Shown piece after piece: positions 45,092 through 54,532 of a stretch of DNA of 64,000 bases (positions within the stretch are counted from its first letter, which is position 1; the number at the start of each line of letters is the position of its first letter). Origin of the DNA: Caldimonas tepidiphila (GTDB taxonomy: Bacteria; Pseudomonadota; Gammaproteobacteria; Burkholderiales; Burkholderiaceae_C). Under the pieces are notes generated by a model. That model saw only the letters and a program-made list of their open reading frames with translations. It was not told the origin of the DNA and made no database searches. Where the stretch lies: the NCBI RefSeq assembly GCF_003569765.1, contig NZ_QXMG01000001.1, positions 124,001 to 188,000 of the forward strand. Direction: 5' to 3'. Position numbers and translations under genes: made by a program.

Positions 45092-46045
45092 ATGCTGATC
45101 TTCCTCCTGCGCCGGCTGCTCTACACGCTGCCGATCATGTTCGGCGTCGCGCTCGTGTGCTTCGCGCTCGTGCACCTCGCGCCGGGCGACCCGCTGGTCT
45201 CCATCCTGCCGCCGGACGCCTCGGCGGAGCTGCAGGCGCAGCTCCTGCAGCTCTACGGCTTCGACCGCTCCTACCCCGAGCAATTCCTCCACTGGGTCTG
45301 GCGCGCCCTGCAGGGCGACCTCGGCACCTCGATCGCCAGCGGCCGCCCCGTCGCCGCCGAGGTGGGCAACGCGGTGATCAACACGCTGCGCCTGGCGGTG
45401 CTGGCCACGCTCATCGGCTTCGTCTTCGGCAGCCTGTTCGGCTTCGTCGCCGGCTACTTCCAGAACTCCTGGATCGACAAGGCCGCGTCGCTGACCTCGG
45501 TGCTCGGCGTGAGCGTGCCGCACTACTGGCTCGGCATGGTGCTCGTGATCGTCTTCTCCAGCCAGCTGATGTGGCTGCCGCCCGGCGGCGCCGGCCCCGG
45601 CGGCTCGAGCGACTGGGCCTGGGACGCGGAGCACCTCAGGCACATGCTGCTGCCCGCGATCACGATGAGCGTGATCCCGATGGGCATCATCGCCCGCACG
45701 GTGCGCGCGCTGGTGGCCGAGATCCTGACGCAGGAGTTCGTCGTCGGCCTGCGCGCCAAGGGCCTCACCGACTTCGGCGTGTTCCGCCACGTGGTCAAGA
45801 ACGCCGCGCCCACGGCGCTGGCAGTGATGGGGCTGCAGCTCGGTTACCTGCTGGGCGGCTCGATCCTGATCGAGACCGTCTTCTCCTGGCCCGGCACCGG
45901 CTTCCTGCTGAACTCGGCGATCTTCCAGCGCGACCTGCCGCTGCTGCAGGGAACGATCCTGGTGCTGGCGGTGTTCTTCGTGCTGCTGAACCTGGTGGTG
46001 GACGTGATCCAGACCCTGCTGGACCCGCGCATCACGCGCGCCTGA
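45092..46045 (+). CDS. ABC transporter permease (DppB family)
   Basis: 317 aa with six membrane helices and the DppB N-terminus LLRRLLYTLPIMFGVALVCFALVHLAPGDP. The EAA-like loop that contacts the ATPase is ILTQEFVVGLRAKGLTDFGVF. It is the first permease half of the importer. The start ATG at 45092 (MLIFLLRR) fits the family. It follows the binding protein by 97 bp and precedes the second permease by 13 bp. Confidence 0.95.
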   Translation: MLIFLLRRLLYTLPIMFGVALVCFALVHLAPGDPLVSILPPDASAELQAQLLQLYGFDRSYPEQFLHWVWRALQGDLGTSIASGRPVAAEVGNAVINTLRLAVLATLIGFVFGSLFGFVAGYFQNSWIDKAASLTSVLGVSVPHYWLGMVLVIVFSSQLMWLPPGGAGPGGSSDWAWDAEHLRHMLLPAITMSVIPMGIIARTVRALVAEILTQEFVVGLRAKGLTDFGVFRHVVKNAAPTALAVMGLQLGYLLGGSILIETVFSWPGTGFLLNSAIFQRDLPLLQGTILVLAVFFVLLNLVVDVIQTLLDPRITRA

Positions 46046-46058
46046 AAGGAAAACCGAG

Positions 46059-46952
46059 ATGTTGAACGTGGCAGTCAATCCCGCCAAGGTGCCGGCGCTG
46101 CGCTTCGAGCGCTCGCCCGGCTACTGGCAGACGGTCGCGCGGCGCCTGCTGCGCGACCCGGTGGCGGTCAGCGCGGCCCTGGTGGTGCTGGGCCTGCTGG
46201 TGCTGGCGGTGTTCGGGCCCTCGCTGGTGCCGGGCGACCCCTACCAGTCCTCGATGCTCAAGCGGCTCAAGCCGATCGGCTTCGAGGGCCATCTGCTCGG
46301 CACCGACGAGCTCGGGCGCGACATGCTCTCGCGCCTGATGGTGGGCGCGCGCCTGTCGCTCTTCATGGGCATCACGCCGGTGGTGTGCGCCTTCGTGATC
46401 GGCTCGGTGATCGGCATCGTCGCCGGCTACGCGGGCGGCGCCACCAACACCGTGATCATGCGCACGGTGGACGTGTTCTACGCCTTCCCCTCGGTGCTGC
46501 TGGCGATCGCGCTGTCGGGCGCCCTGGGCGCGGGCATCACCAACTCGCTGATCTCGCTGACCATCGTCTTCATCCCGCCGATCGCGCGGGTGGCCGAGAG
46601 CGTGACCACCCAGATCCGCGGCCGCGACTTCGTCGATGCGGCCCGCGCCTCGGGGGCGAGCGCCTTCACTATCGTGCGGGTGCACGTGCTGGGCAATGTG
46701 CTCGGCCCGATCTTCGTCTACGCGACGAGCCTGATCGCAGTGTCGATGATCCTCGCCTCGGGCCTGAGCTTCCTGGGCCTCGGGGTCAAGCCGCCCGAGC
46801 CGGAATGGGGCCTGATGCTCAACACCCTGCGCACCGCGATCTACGTGCAGCCCTGGGTGGCGGCCCTGCCGGGGGCGATGATCTTCGTCACCTCGGTCGC
46901 CTTCAACCTGCTGTCCGACGGCCTGCGCTCGGCCATGGAAATCCGGAGCTGA
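46059..46952 (+). CDS. ABC transporter permease (DppC family)
   Basis: 297 aa. The DppC family features GFEGHLLGTDELGRDMLSRLMVGARLSL, the helix-rich core and the EAA loop QIRGRDFVDAARASGASAFTIV are complete. It pairs with the DppB-type permease. AAAGGAA precedes the ATG at 46059. The ATPase gene begins 1 base after its stop. Confidence 0.95.
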   Translation: MLNVAVNPAKVPALRFERSPGYWQTVARRLLRDPVAVSAALVVLGLLVLAVFGPSLVPGDPYQSSMLKRLKPIGFEGHLLGTDELGRDMLSRLMVGARLSLFMGITPVVCAFVIGSVIGIVAGYAGGATNTVIMRTVDVFYAFPSVLLAIALSGALGAGITNSLISLTIVFIPPIARVAESVTTQIRGRDFVDAARASGASAFTIVRVHVLGNVLGPIFVYATSLIAVSMILASGLSFLGLGVKPPEPEWGLMLNTLRTAIYVQPWVAALPGAMIFVTSVAFNLLSDGLRSAMEIRS

Positions 46953-46953
46953 C

Positions 46954-48036
46954 ATGCGACTCCCCTCCCCCCCTCCTGGCGCACCGCACGACGAGAACGA
47001 CGACGTCGGCGGCCCGGCCCAGCCCCTGCTGGCGATCCGCGGCCTGGCCAAGCACTTCCCGCTCAAGAAGGACATGTTCGGCCGCGGCGGCGGCGTGGTG
47101 CGCGCGGTCGATGGCGTGAGCTTCGACGTGCTCAAGGGCGAGACGCTCGGCGTCGTGGGCGAGTCGGGCTGCGGCAAGTCCACCACCGCGCGGCTGCTGA
47201 TGCAGCTCACCCCACCCGACCGAGGCGAGATCGTCTTCGACGGGCGCACGGTCGGCGGCCGGGAGCTCAGCCTCAAGGGCTTCCGGCGCCAGGCGCAGAT
47301 GGTGTTCCAGGACAGCTACGCCTCGCTCAACCCGCGGCTGACGATCGAGGACTCGGTCGCCTTCGCGCCGCAGGTGCACGGCATGCCCCGCGCCGAGGCG
47401 GTGGAGCGCGCGCGCGACCTGCTCGCCCGCGTGGGCCTGGAGCCCCGGCGCTTCGCCGAGCGCTACCCGCACGAGCTCTCGGGCGGGCAGCGCCAGCGCG
47501 TCAACATCGCCCGGGCGCTGGCGCTGCACCCGCGCCTGATCGTGCTGGACGAGGCGGTCTCGGCGCTGGACAAGTCGGTCGAGGCGCAGGTGCTGAACCT
47601 GCTGCTCGACCTGAAGGAGGAGTTCGGCCTGACCTACGTCTTCATCAGCCACGATCTCCACGTCGTGCGCCACATGTCCGACCGGGTGATGGTGATGTAC
47701 CTCGGCCAGGTGGTCGAGATCGGCGACAGCGAGTCGCTCTTCGAGTCGCCGCGCCACCCCTACACCCGCGCGCTGCTGTCCTCGGTGCCCTCGATGGACC
47801 CGGACCGCCGCACCGAGGCGCCGCCGCTGGCGGGCGACCCGCCCAACCCGATCGACCCGCCGCCGGGCTGCCGCTTCCACACGCGCTGCCCGCATGCGCA
47901 GGCCGTGTGCTCGCAGCGCGTGCCCGTGCTGCAGCCCGGCGCGCACGCCGTGGCCTGCCTGATGCACGAGCCGGGCAGCGGCCACTCCGCGGCCCCCGCC
48001 GCAGCCCCCGTCCCCAGCGAGAAGGAAGCCGCATGA
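46954..48036 (+). CDS. ABC transporter ATP-binding protein (DppF/OppF-like)
   Basis: 360 aa. Walker A GESGCGKSTTARLL, signature LSGGQRQRVNIARAL, Walker B LIVLDEAVSALD and the switch histidine in FISHDLHVV are all intact. The C-terminal oligopeptide-type extension holds GCRFHTRCPHAQAVC, the usual cysteine cluster of this group. It powers the importer as half of an ATPase heterodimer. Its end overlaps the next ATPase gene by 4 bp. The order (F-type before D-type) is reversed from E. coli dpp. Confidence 0.96.
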   Translation: MRLPSPPPGAPHDENDDVGGPAQPLLAIRGLAKHFPLKKDMFGRGGGVVRAVDGVSFDVLKGETLGVVGESGCGKSTTARLLMQLTPPDRGEIVFDGRTVGGRELSLKGFRRQAQMVFQDSYASLNPRLTIEDSVAFAPQVHGMPRAEAVERARDLLARVGLEPRRFAERYPHELSGGQRQRVNIARALALHPRLIVLDEAVSALDKSVEAQVLNLLLDLKEEFGLTYVFISHDLHVVRHMSDRVMVMYLGQVVEIGDSESLFESPRHPYTRALLSSVPSMDPDRRTEAPPLAGDPPNPIDPPPGCRFHTRCPHAQAVCSQRVPVLQPGAHAVACLMHEPGSGHSAAPAAAPVPSEKEAA

Positions 48037-49052
48037 ACACCCCGCACACGAACCCGGCAGACGGCGAGGAGCCCTTCGTCGACATCCGCGATCTGACCGT
48101 CACCTTCACCGGCGGGCGCAAGCCGGTGCAGGCCGTCAGCGGCGTGAACCTGCAGGTGCGCCGCGGCGAGGTGGTCGCGCTGATCGGCGAGTCGGGCTCG
48201 GGCAAGAGCGTCACGCTGCGCTCGCTGCTGCGGCTGCACCCGGCCCGCCGCACCGCGATGGGCGGCGCGGTGCGGGTCGGCGGGCGCGACGTACTGGCGA
48301 TGTCGGCCTCCGAGCTGGCGGACTACCGCGGCCGCGTCACCTCGATGATCTTCCAGGAGCCGCTGCTCGCGCTCGACCCGGTCTATCCGGTCGGCGCGCA
48401 GATCGTCGAGTCGATCCGCCGGCACGAGGCCGTCCCGCAGGCCGAGGCCCGCTCGCGCGCGCTGGAGCTGTTCGAGCGGGTGCGCATCCCCAGCCCCGAG
48501 CGCCGGCTGCAGGCCTACCCGCACGAGATGTCGGGCGGCATGCGCCAGCGCGCGATGATCGCGCTCGCGCTGGCCTGCCGGCCGCAATTGCTGCTGGCCG
48601 ATGAGCCCACCACCGCGCTCGACGCGACGGTGCAGATCCAGATCCTGCTGCTGCTGCGCGAGCTGCAGCGCGACCTCGGCCTGTCGGTGGTCTTCGTCAC
48701 GCACGACATCGGCGCCGCCGTCGAGATGGCCGACCGCATCGCGGTGATGTATGCCGGGCGCATCGTCGAGGAGGGCCCGGCGCGCACCCTGATCCGCGAA
48801 CCGCGCCACCCCTACACCCGCGCGCTGCTCGGCAGCCGCGCCCACGACGCCCTCGCCAAGGGCAGCCGGCTGCCGACCATCGCCGGCTCGCCGCCCGACC
48901 TGAGCGCCCTGCCCCCGGGCTGCGCCTTCGCCGAGCGCTGCGCCTTCGCCAACGAGGGCTGCCGCAGCCTGCAGCCGCGGCTCGAGGCGCTCTCGCCCGG
49001 GCACCGCGTCAGCTGCCTGCGATTGAACGAGTCCCTGGCCGCCGCCGCCTGA
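48033..49052 (+). CDS. ABC transporter ATP-binding protein (DppD/OppD-like)
   Basis: 339 aa. Walker A GESGSGKSVTLRSLL, signature MSGGMRQRAMIALAL, Walker B LLLADEPTTALD and switch histidine VTHDIGAAVE are present, with the C-terminal cysteine cluster CAFAERCAFANEGCRSL. It forms the importer's ATPase pair with the preceding gene. The start ATG at 48033 overlaps that gene's stop and follows AAGGAAG. The amidase starts 25 bp after its stop. Confidence 0.96.
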   Translation: MNTPHTNPADGEEPFVDIRDLTVTFTGGRKPVQAVSGVNLQVRRGEVVALIGESGSGKSVTLRSLLRLHPARRTAMGGAVRVGGRDVLAMSASELADYRGRVTSMIFQEPLLALDPVYPVGAQIVESIRRHEAVPQAEARSRALELFERVRIPSPERRLQAYPHEMSGGMRQRAMIALALACRPQLLLADEPTTALDATVQIQILLLLRELQRDLGLSVVFVTHDIGAAVEMADRIAVMYAGRIVEEGPARTLIREPRHPYTRALLGSRAHDALAKGSRLPTIAGSPPDLSALPPGCAFAERCAFANEGCRSLQPRLEALSPGHRVSCLRLNESLAAAA

Positions 49053-49077
49053 CCCCTGTTGCCCCCAGGACCGTCCC

Positions 49078-50268
49078 ATGCCCCTGATCCACGACACGGC
49101 GCGCGCCTTCATGCCCTTCCCCGACGCCCCGGTGCCCCATGCGGCCACCGGCCCGCTGTCGGGCCTCGCCTTCGGCGTGAAGGACCTGTTCGACGTCGCC
49201 GGCTACCCGACCAGCGCCGGCCAGCCCCTCATGCTGGCGATGTCGGGCATCAAGACCCGCACCGCGCCGAGCGTGCAACGCCTGCTCGACGCCGGGGCGC
49301 GCTTCGTCGGCAAGACCGTCACCGACGAGCTCGCCTTCTCGATGAACGGCAACAACGCCCACTTCGGCGTGCCGGTCAACGGCGCCGCGCCGGAGCGCAT
49401 CGCCGGCGGCTCTTCCTCGGGCTCCGCCGCCGCGGTGTCCGGCGGGCTGTGCGACTTCGCGCTCGGCACCGACACCGGCGGCTCGGTGCGCGCGCCGGCC
49501 AGCCACTGCGGGCTGCTGGGGCTGCGCCCGACCCACGGCCGGGTGAGCCTCGAAGGCGCGCACGACCTCGCGCCCAGTCTCGACACCTGCGGCTGGTTCG
49601 CGCGCGACGTGGCGACCTTCGCCCGCGTGGCGAACGTGCTGCTCGGGGAGGACGCCGCGCCGCTGCCCGAGCGCGTGCGCCTGCTCGCACCGGCCGACGT
49701 CTGGGGCCTGCTTGCGCCGCCGGTGCGGGAGGCCCTGGCCGGGCCGCGCGAGCGCGTCGAGGCGGTGCTGGGCCGCGCGGCCCCGACCGAGGTGGTGCTG
49801 GAGAGCTTCGACGCGATGTACTGGAGCTTTCGCCACATCCAGGGCCGCGAGGCCTGGGAAGTGGACGGCGGGTTCATCGAGCGCCTGCAGCCGCCGCTCG
49901 GCCCGGGCGTGGCGCAGCGCTTCGCCTGGTCGCGGGGCGTCGGCGACGCGCAGGTGGCCTCGGCCCGGGCCTTCCGCGAAGCCTTCCGGAAACGGCTCGC
50001 CGCGATCCTCGGCACCGACGGCGTGCTGCTGATGCCGACGATGCCCGACATCGCCCCGCGGCTCGACGAGGACGAGGCGTCGCTCGAGGACTACCGCAAC
50101 GGCTCGATCCGCCTGCTGTGCATCGCCGGCCTGAGCGGCTTGCCGCAGCTCTCGCTGCCGCTGGCCTCGCGCCTGGGGGCGCCGCTCGGGCTGTCCCTGC
50201 TCGGCCCCGCCGGCAGCGACCGCAGCCTGGTGCGGCTGGCCGGGCGCCTCGCCGCCGCCGGCCGCTGA
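49078..50268 (+). CDS. Amidase (amidase-signature family)
   Basis: 396 aa, a short member of the family. The catalytic triad is visible: Lys in FGVKDLFDVAG (near residue 38), and the cis-Ser and nucleophile serines in AGGSSSGSAAAV and GTDTGGSVRAPA. No signal peptide is seen, so it acts in the cytoplasm on an imported compound. It is co-directional with, and 25 bp downstream of, the ABC importer, so it is probably part of the same transcript. Amide substrate not identifiable; AtzF- or GatA-like annotations would be over-precise. Confidence 0.92.
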   Translation: MPLIHDTARAFMPFPDAPVPHAATGPLSGLAFGVKDLFDVAGYPTSAGQPLMLAMSGIKTRTAPSVQRLLDAGARFVGKTVTDELAFSMNGNNAHFGVPVNGAAPERIAGGSSSGSAAAVSGGLCDFALGTDTGGSVRAPASHCGLLGLRPTHGRVSLEGAHDLAPSLDTCGWFARDVATFARVANVLLGEDAAPLPERVRLLAPADVWGLLAPPVREALAGPRERVEAVLGRAAPTEVVLESFDAMYWSFRHIQGREAWEVDGGFIERLQPPLGPGVAQRFAWSRGVGDAQVASARAFREAFRKRLAAILGTDGVLLMPTMPDIAPRLDEDEASLEDYRNGSIRLLCIAGLSGLPQLSLPLASRLGAPLGLSLLGPAGSDRSLVRLAGRLAAAGR

Positions 50269-50353
50269 ACCGGGGCCGGATCGCGTGGACGGCTGCCTGC
50301 ACCGCCCCGCGACGACGCGGCCGCCCCTCGCGGGAGCGCCGCGCCGCCGTCCC

Positions 50354-51637
50354 TCAGTCCGCCACGCCGGCCTGCGCGAGCATCGCGTGCAGCAGCACGG
50401 TGGCCCCGGCGGCCAGGTCCGCGGGCCGCGCGTCCTCGAGCTCGTTGTGCGAGATCCCGTCCTTGCAGGGCACGAATATCATGGCCGTCGGCGCCGTGCG
50501 CGCCACGTAGACCGCGTCATGCCCCGCACCGCTCACCACATCCATCCGGGTCAGACCCGCGTCCTCCGCCCCCTGGCGGACGAGCCCCACCAGCCTCTCG
50601 TCGAAGGCCTGCGGGGGAAAGCAGACCACCTGCTCCACCTCGATGGACACCTCCGGGCACGACAGCGCCCGCACCGCCTCGCGCAGCGCCGCATCCATGC
50701 GGGCCAGGCCCGCCTCGTCCGCGTGGCGCAGGTCCACCGTGAAACGCACCCGGCCCGGGATCACGTTGCGCGAGCTCGGGAACACGTCCACGCAGCCCAC
50801 CGTGCCGCGGCCGTGGGGCTGCTCGGCCAGCGCGATCTCGCGCACCTTCTGCATCAGCGCGGCAGCCGGCAGCAGCGCGTCGCGGCGCAGCCCCATCGGC
50901 GTGGGGCCGGCATGCGCCTCCATGCCGCGCACGGTCACGTCGTACCAGCGCTGGCCCAGCGCGGCGGTGACCACGCCGATCGTCACGCCCGCGTCCTCCA
51001 GCACCGGGCCCTGCTCGATGTGGGCCTCGAAGTAGGCACCGAAGCGGGGCGCGCCATCGGCCACCGCGGCGGGCGCCGCACCGTCGTGGCCGAGCTCGCG
51101 CAGGGCCTGCCGGACCGTGACGCCGCCCGCGTCGGCGGCCGCCAGCGCATGCTCCAGCGGGAAGGCGCCGGCATGGACGCCCGAGCCCATCATCACCGGC
51201 ACGAAGCGCGAGCCCTCCTCGTTGGTCCACACCGCCACCTCCAGCGGCGCGCGGGTGCGGATGCCGGCGTCGTCGAGCGCCTGCAGCACCTCCAGGCCGG
51301 CGAGGACACCGTAGTTGCCATCGAACCTGCCGCCGGTGGGCTGGGTGTCGATGTGGCTGCCGGTGCCCACTGCGGGCAGGCTCTCGTCCGTGCCCGGGCG
51401 GCGCGCGAAGATGTTGCCGATCGCGTCGATGCGCACCGTGCAGCCGAGCTCGCGGGCCCAGCGGATGAAGAGTTCGCGGGCCTGGCCGTCGAGCCCGGTC
51501 AGGGCAAGGCGGCAGACGCCGCCCTTGTCGGTGGCGCCGATGCGGGCGAGCGCCATCAGCCGCGCCCAGAGGCGATCGGCGTCGATGCGGGGCGCGCGCA
51601 GGGGTTCGCGCAGGGAGTCGGGGGCTGCAAGTGTCAT
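50354..51637 (-). CDS. M20-family Zn-dependent hydrolase (N-carbamoyl-L-amino acid hydrolase / allantoate amidohydrolase type)
   Basis: 427 aa. Metal ligands are visible in GSHIDTQPTGGRFDGNYGVLAGLE, in WTNEEGSRF and in the family glutamate loop FEAHIEQGPVLED, with a dimerisation-domain insert and the final histidine in SGAGHDAVYVAR and GISHNELED. Members hydrolyse N-carbamoyl amino acids, ureidoglycolate or allantoate. It converges with the amidase gene and diverges from the GntR gene, sharing a 110-bp upstream region. The start ATG at 51637 (MTLAAPDSL) fits the family. Exact substrate unclear. Confidence 0.92.
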   Translation of the reverse strand: MTLAAPDSLREPLRAPRIDADRLWARLMALARIGATDKGGVCRLALTGLDGQARELFIRWARELGCTVRIDAIGNIFARRPGTDESLPAVGTGSHIDTQPTGGRFDGNYGVLAGLEVLQALDDAGIRTRAPLEVAVWTNEEGSRFVPVMMGSGVHAGAFPLEHALAAADAGGVTVRQALRELGHDGAAPAAVADGAPRFGAYFEAHIEQGPVLEDAGVTIGVVTAALGQRWYDVTVRGMEAHAGPTPMGLRRDALLPAAALMQKVREIALAEQPHGRGTVGCVDVFPSSRNVIPGRVRFTVDLRHADEAGLARMDAALREAVRALSCPEVSIEVEQVVCFPPQAFDERLVGLVRQGAEDAGLTRMDVVSGAGHDAVYVARTAPTAMIFVPCKDGISHNELEDARPADLAAGATVLLHAMLAQAGVAD

Positions 51638-51747
51638 CGCGTTGGGGGGTGGGACTCGCCACGCGCGCCCACCCGGGTGATCCGAGTGAAGGAAGGCGCT
51701 GCGGCACGCAAGCGGTGTGCCAGTCGGCGGCCGCAAGGAAAGGGAAG

Positions 51748-52461
51748 ATGAGCACGCGAAACAGGGAAGCGCCCGTGGAGGAGGGGGCCCAGACCGCCAC
51801 GGACCGGGTCTACGCCGGCATCTACCGGGCGGTGCTGGAGCGCCGGCTCGTGCCGGGAGAGTGGCTGCGCGAGGAGGAGCTGGCGGGGATCTTCGGCGTG
51901 TCGCGCACCGTGGTGCGCCAGGCCCTGAACCGCCTCGCCCAGAACCAGATCGTCGAGCTGCTGCACAACCGCGGGGCCCGCGTGCCCCAGCCCCGCTTCG
52001 AGGAGGCCAAGCACGTCTTCGAGGCGCGCCAGGTGGTGGAGTGCCAGATCGCGCGCCAGCTCGCCGGCCGGCTCGACGCGGCCCAGCTCGAGCAGCTGCG
52101 CTCGCTGGCCGAGGCGGAGGCGGCGGCCGAGGCGCGCGGCGACCGGGTCGCCACGGCCTGCCTGTCGGGGGAGTTCCACCGCGAGCTCGCCTGCATGCAT
52201 GGCAACCCCGTCTTCCTGCGCCTGCTCGACACCCTGCTGCCCACCACCTCGATGCTGATGGCGATGAAGGAGGACGACACTTCCGTGTGCCGGGCCCACC
52301 GCCACACGGACCTGATCCGGGCCCTGGCCGACACCCCGGCCGCGGCCGCGGCCGAGATGCGCCGACACCTCGCGGAGCTCGAGCGCTCGCTCACCACCGC
52401 CCGCAGCCAGCCGCGGCCGCTGCGCGATGCGTTTGCCGCGTACCGCGAGGCCGGGGACTGA
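51748..52461 (+). CDS. GntR family transcriptional regulator (FCD subfamily)
   Basis: 237 aa. An N-terminal winged helix-turn-helix (LREEELAGIFGVSRTVVRQALNRLAQNQIVELLHNRGARV, about residues 39-78) is followed by an all-helical FCD effector domain with metal-type residues in FHRELACMHGNP and CRAHRHTDLIRAL. The start ATG at 51748 has AAAGGGAAG upstream. Its place beside the hydrolase, amidase and importer suggests it controls them, responding to the imported compound or a breakdown product. Confidence 0.92.
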   Translation: MSTRNREAPVEEGAQTATDRVYAGIYRAVLERRLVPGEWLREEELAGIFGVSRTVVRQALNRLAQNQIVELLHNRGARVPQPRFEEAKHVFEARQVVECQIARQLAGRLDAAQLEQLRSLAEAEAAAEARGDRVATACLSGEFHRELACMHGNPVFLRLLDTLLPTTSMLMAMKEDDTSVCRAHRHTDLIRALADTPAAAAAEMRRHLAELERSLTTARSQPRPLRDAFAAYREAGD

Positions 52462-52586
52462 CGAGCGCGCTTGCTGCGCTCGCACAAGCGGGCTGCAAGG
52501 CGACGCCGGAACAATCGCTGCACGAGGCGGGGGTGGCGGGGCCGTAAGCCCCCTTCCCGGCCTGCCCCGAGCCAAGGATCCCCCGC

Positions 52587-54413
52587 ATGCCCGCCGCCTT
52601 CAACTTCTCGGCCTCGCCCTTCGACTGCCTCGACGCCGCCGAGCGCCAGCTCGTGCGCGACCATGTCGACATCGCCGAGTTCCGCGAGGGCGAGACGGTG
52701 CTCGGCGAGGGCATGGCGCCCGCGCACCTGTACGTGCTGATCGAGGGCCACGTGAGGCAGTTCGAGGGCGAGGAGCCGCTGGCGATCTACGGCCCCGACG
52801 ACTGCTTCGACGGCCGCGCGCTGATGGCCGGGCGCGTCAGCGGCCGCTTCGTCGCCGCCGACGAGGTGCGGGCTCACCGGCTCGACAAGGACGCGGTGAC
52901 GCGGCTGATCTGCGGCAACGCGACCTTCGGCGCGCTGCTGTTCGCCGACCTGTCGGGCAAGCTCGGCGCGATCTCCGGGTGGCAGGGCCAGCACGAGATG
53001 CAGTCGCTGACGATGGCGCGCGTCGGGCAGGCGGTGGTGCGGCCGGCGCATTTCGTCGACGCGTCCACCGACATCGTCTCGGTCGTGAAGCTCTTCCAGG
53101 CGCAGCGCACCACCCACGTGCTGGTGCGCGACACGCGCAGCGAGCCGCCGCGGCTGGGCATCTTCACCACCACCGGGCTGCAGCGCGCCATCCTCGGCGG
53201 CACGCCGCTGTCGCAGCTGCCGGTGGGCGAGCTCGCGAACTACGCGCTGGTCACGGTGCGCCCGGGCGACCACCTGTTCGACGCGCTCGCGCTGATGATC
53301 CGGCACAAGATCCACCGCGTCGTCGTCGCCGAAGGCGGGCACATCCACGGCATCCTCGAGCAGCTCGACCTGCTGAGCTTCCTGTCGAACCACTCCTACC
53401 TGATCACGCGGCAGATCCTCGAGGCGCGCGACCTCGCGGAGATCGGTCAGGCGGCGCGGCAGATCACGCGGCTGATCGGCATCCTGCACCGCGGCGGCAC
53501 CCGGGTCGGGCTGATCGCGCAGCTGGTGCAGGAGCTCAACGCGAAGCTGTTCGAGCGCACCTGGGAGCTGATCGCGCCGCCCGAGCTGCTCGCCAACAGC
53601 TGCCTGTTCGTGATGGGCAGCGAGGGCCGCGGCGAGCAGCTGCTGAAGACCGACCAGGACAACGCCCTGGTGCTGCGCGACGGCTGGCAGCCGCCGGCGG
53701 ACCTGGCCGCGATCTGCGAGCGCTTCTCGCAGGCGCTGATCGACTTCGGCTACCCGGAATGCCCCGGAGGCATCATGGTGCGCAACCCGGTGTGGCGCCT
53801 TGCCGCGACGGAGTTCGCGCAGCAGGTGCGCCGCTGGCTGCTGGTGCCGGACGCGCAGAGCCTGATGCGGCTCGCGATCTTCCTCGACGCGCAGCCGGTG
53901 AGCGGCGACACCGCGCTGCTCGAGCACGTGCGCGGGCAGCTGCTGCAGCTCGCGGTCGACAACGACGCGGTGCTCGCGCGCTTCGCGTCGGCAGTGCAGA
54001 TGTTCCCCGAGGGCGGGCACTGGTGGAGCCGGCTGTTCTCGATCGGCGGGCAGCCCCCCGAGCAGCTCGACCTGAAGAAGGCCGGGCTCTTCCCGATCGT
54101 GCACGGCGTGCGCAGCCTCGCCTTCGAGCAGCGGGTCGCGGCCACCGGCACCGCCGCGCGCATCGAGGCGCTGGTGGCGGCCGGCCGGCTGCCGGCCGAG
54201 CTCGGCACCGACCTGCTCGACAGCCTGCACTTCTTCATGGAGCTGCGCCTGCGCATCGGCCTCGACGCGCTGGAGACGGGCCGCAGCGCAGGCAGCGGGA
54301 TCGACCTGCACCAGCTCGGCAGCCTCGAGCGCGACCTGCTGAAGGACACGCTCGGCGTCGTCAAGCGCTTCAAGGCGCTGCTGCAGCGGCACTTCCGCCT
54401 CGACGCGCTGTGA
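52587..54413 (+). CDS. cNMP-binding/CBS/DUF294 putative nucleotidyltransferase
   Basis: 608 aa with three parts: an N-terminal cyclic-nucleotide-binding-like domain (about residues 15-115), a pair of CBS domains (about 150-270, with THVLVRDTR and HKIHRVVVAEGGHIHGIL), and a GlnD-like nucleotidyltransferase domain with GSEGRGEQLLKTDQDNALV near residue 345 followed by the DUF294 C-terminal helical domain. The layout suggests a nucleotide-sensing signalling protein. In many proteobacteria such genes sit beside the acetate permease actP, as here (convergent). Function unproven. Confidence 0.9.
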   Translation: MPAAFNFSASPFDCLDAAERQLVRDHVDIAEFREGETVLGEGMAPAHLYVLIEGHVRQFEGEEPLAIYGPDDCFDGRALMAGRVSGRFVAADEVRAHRLDKDAVTRLICGNATFGALLFADLSGKLGAISGWQGQHEMQSLTMARVGQAVVRPAHFVDASTDIVSVVKLFQAQRTTHVLVRDTRSEPPRLGIFTTTGLQRAILGGTPLSQLPVGELANYALVTVRPGDHLFDALALMIRHKIHRVVVAEGGHIHGILEQLDLLSFLSNHSYLITRQILEARDLAEIGQAARQITRLIGILHRGGTRVGLIAQLVQELNAKLFERTWELIAPPELLANSCLFVMGSEGRGEQLLKTDQDNALVLRDGWQPPADLAAICERFSQALIDFGYPECPGGIMVRNPVWRLAATEFAQQVRRWLLVPDAQSLMRLAIFLDAQPVSGDTALLEHVRGQLLQLAVDNDAVLARFASAVQMFPEGGHWWSRLFSIGGQPPEQLDLKKAGLFPIVHGVRSLAFEQRVAATGTAARIEALVAAGRLPAELGTDLLDSLHFFMELRLRIGLDALETGRSAGSGIDLHQLGSLERDLLKDTLGVVKRFKALLQRHFRLDAL

Positions 54414-54456
54414 GCGCCGGCGCGCCGCGCGGGCTGCCGCATCCGCCGCGGACGTG

Positions 54457-54482
54457 AAAAAACCGGGCCGAGGCCCGGTTTC
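54457..54482. terminator. Bidirectional terminator between DUF294 gene and actP
   Basis: A perfect 10-bp inverted repeat (54460-54469 with 54472-54481) with AAAAAA before it and TTT after it. Placed between convergent genes, it can end transcripts from both sides. Confidence 0.8.
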
Positions 54483-54532
54483 CGGTGAAGGTGCGGGACG
54501 CCGGCCCCTGGCGGGGCCGGGCCTGCCGGGGA

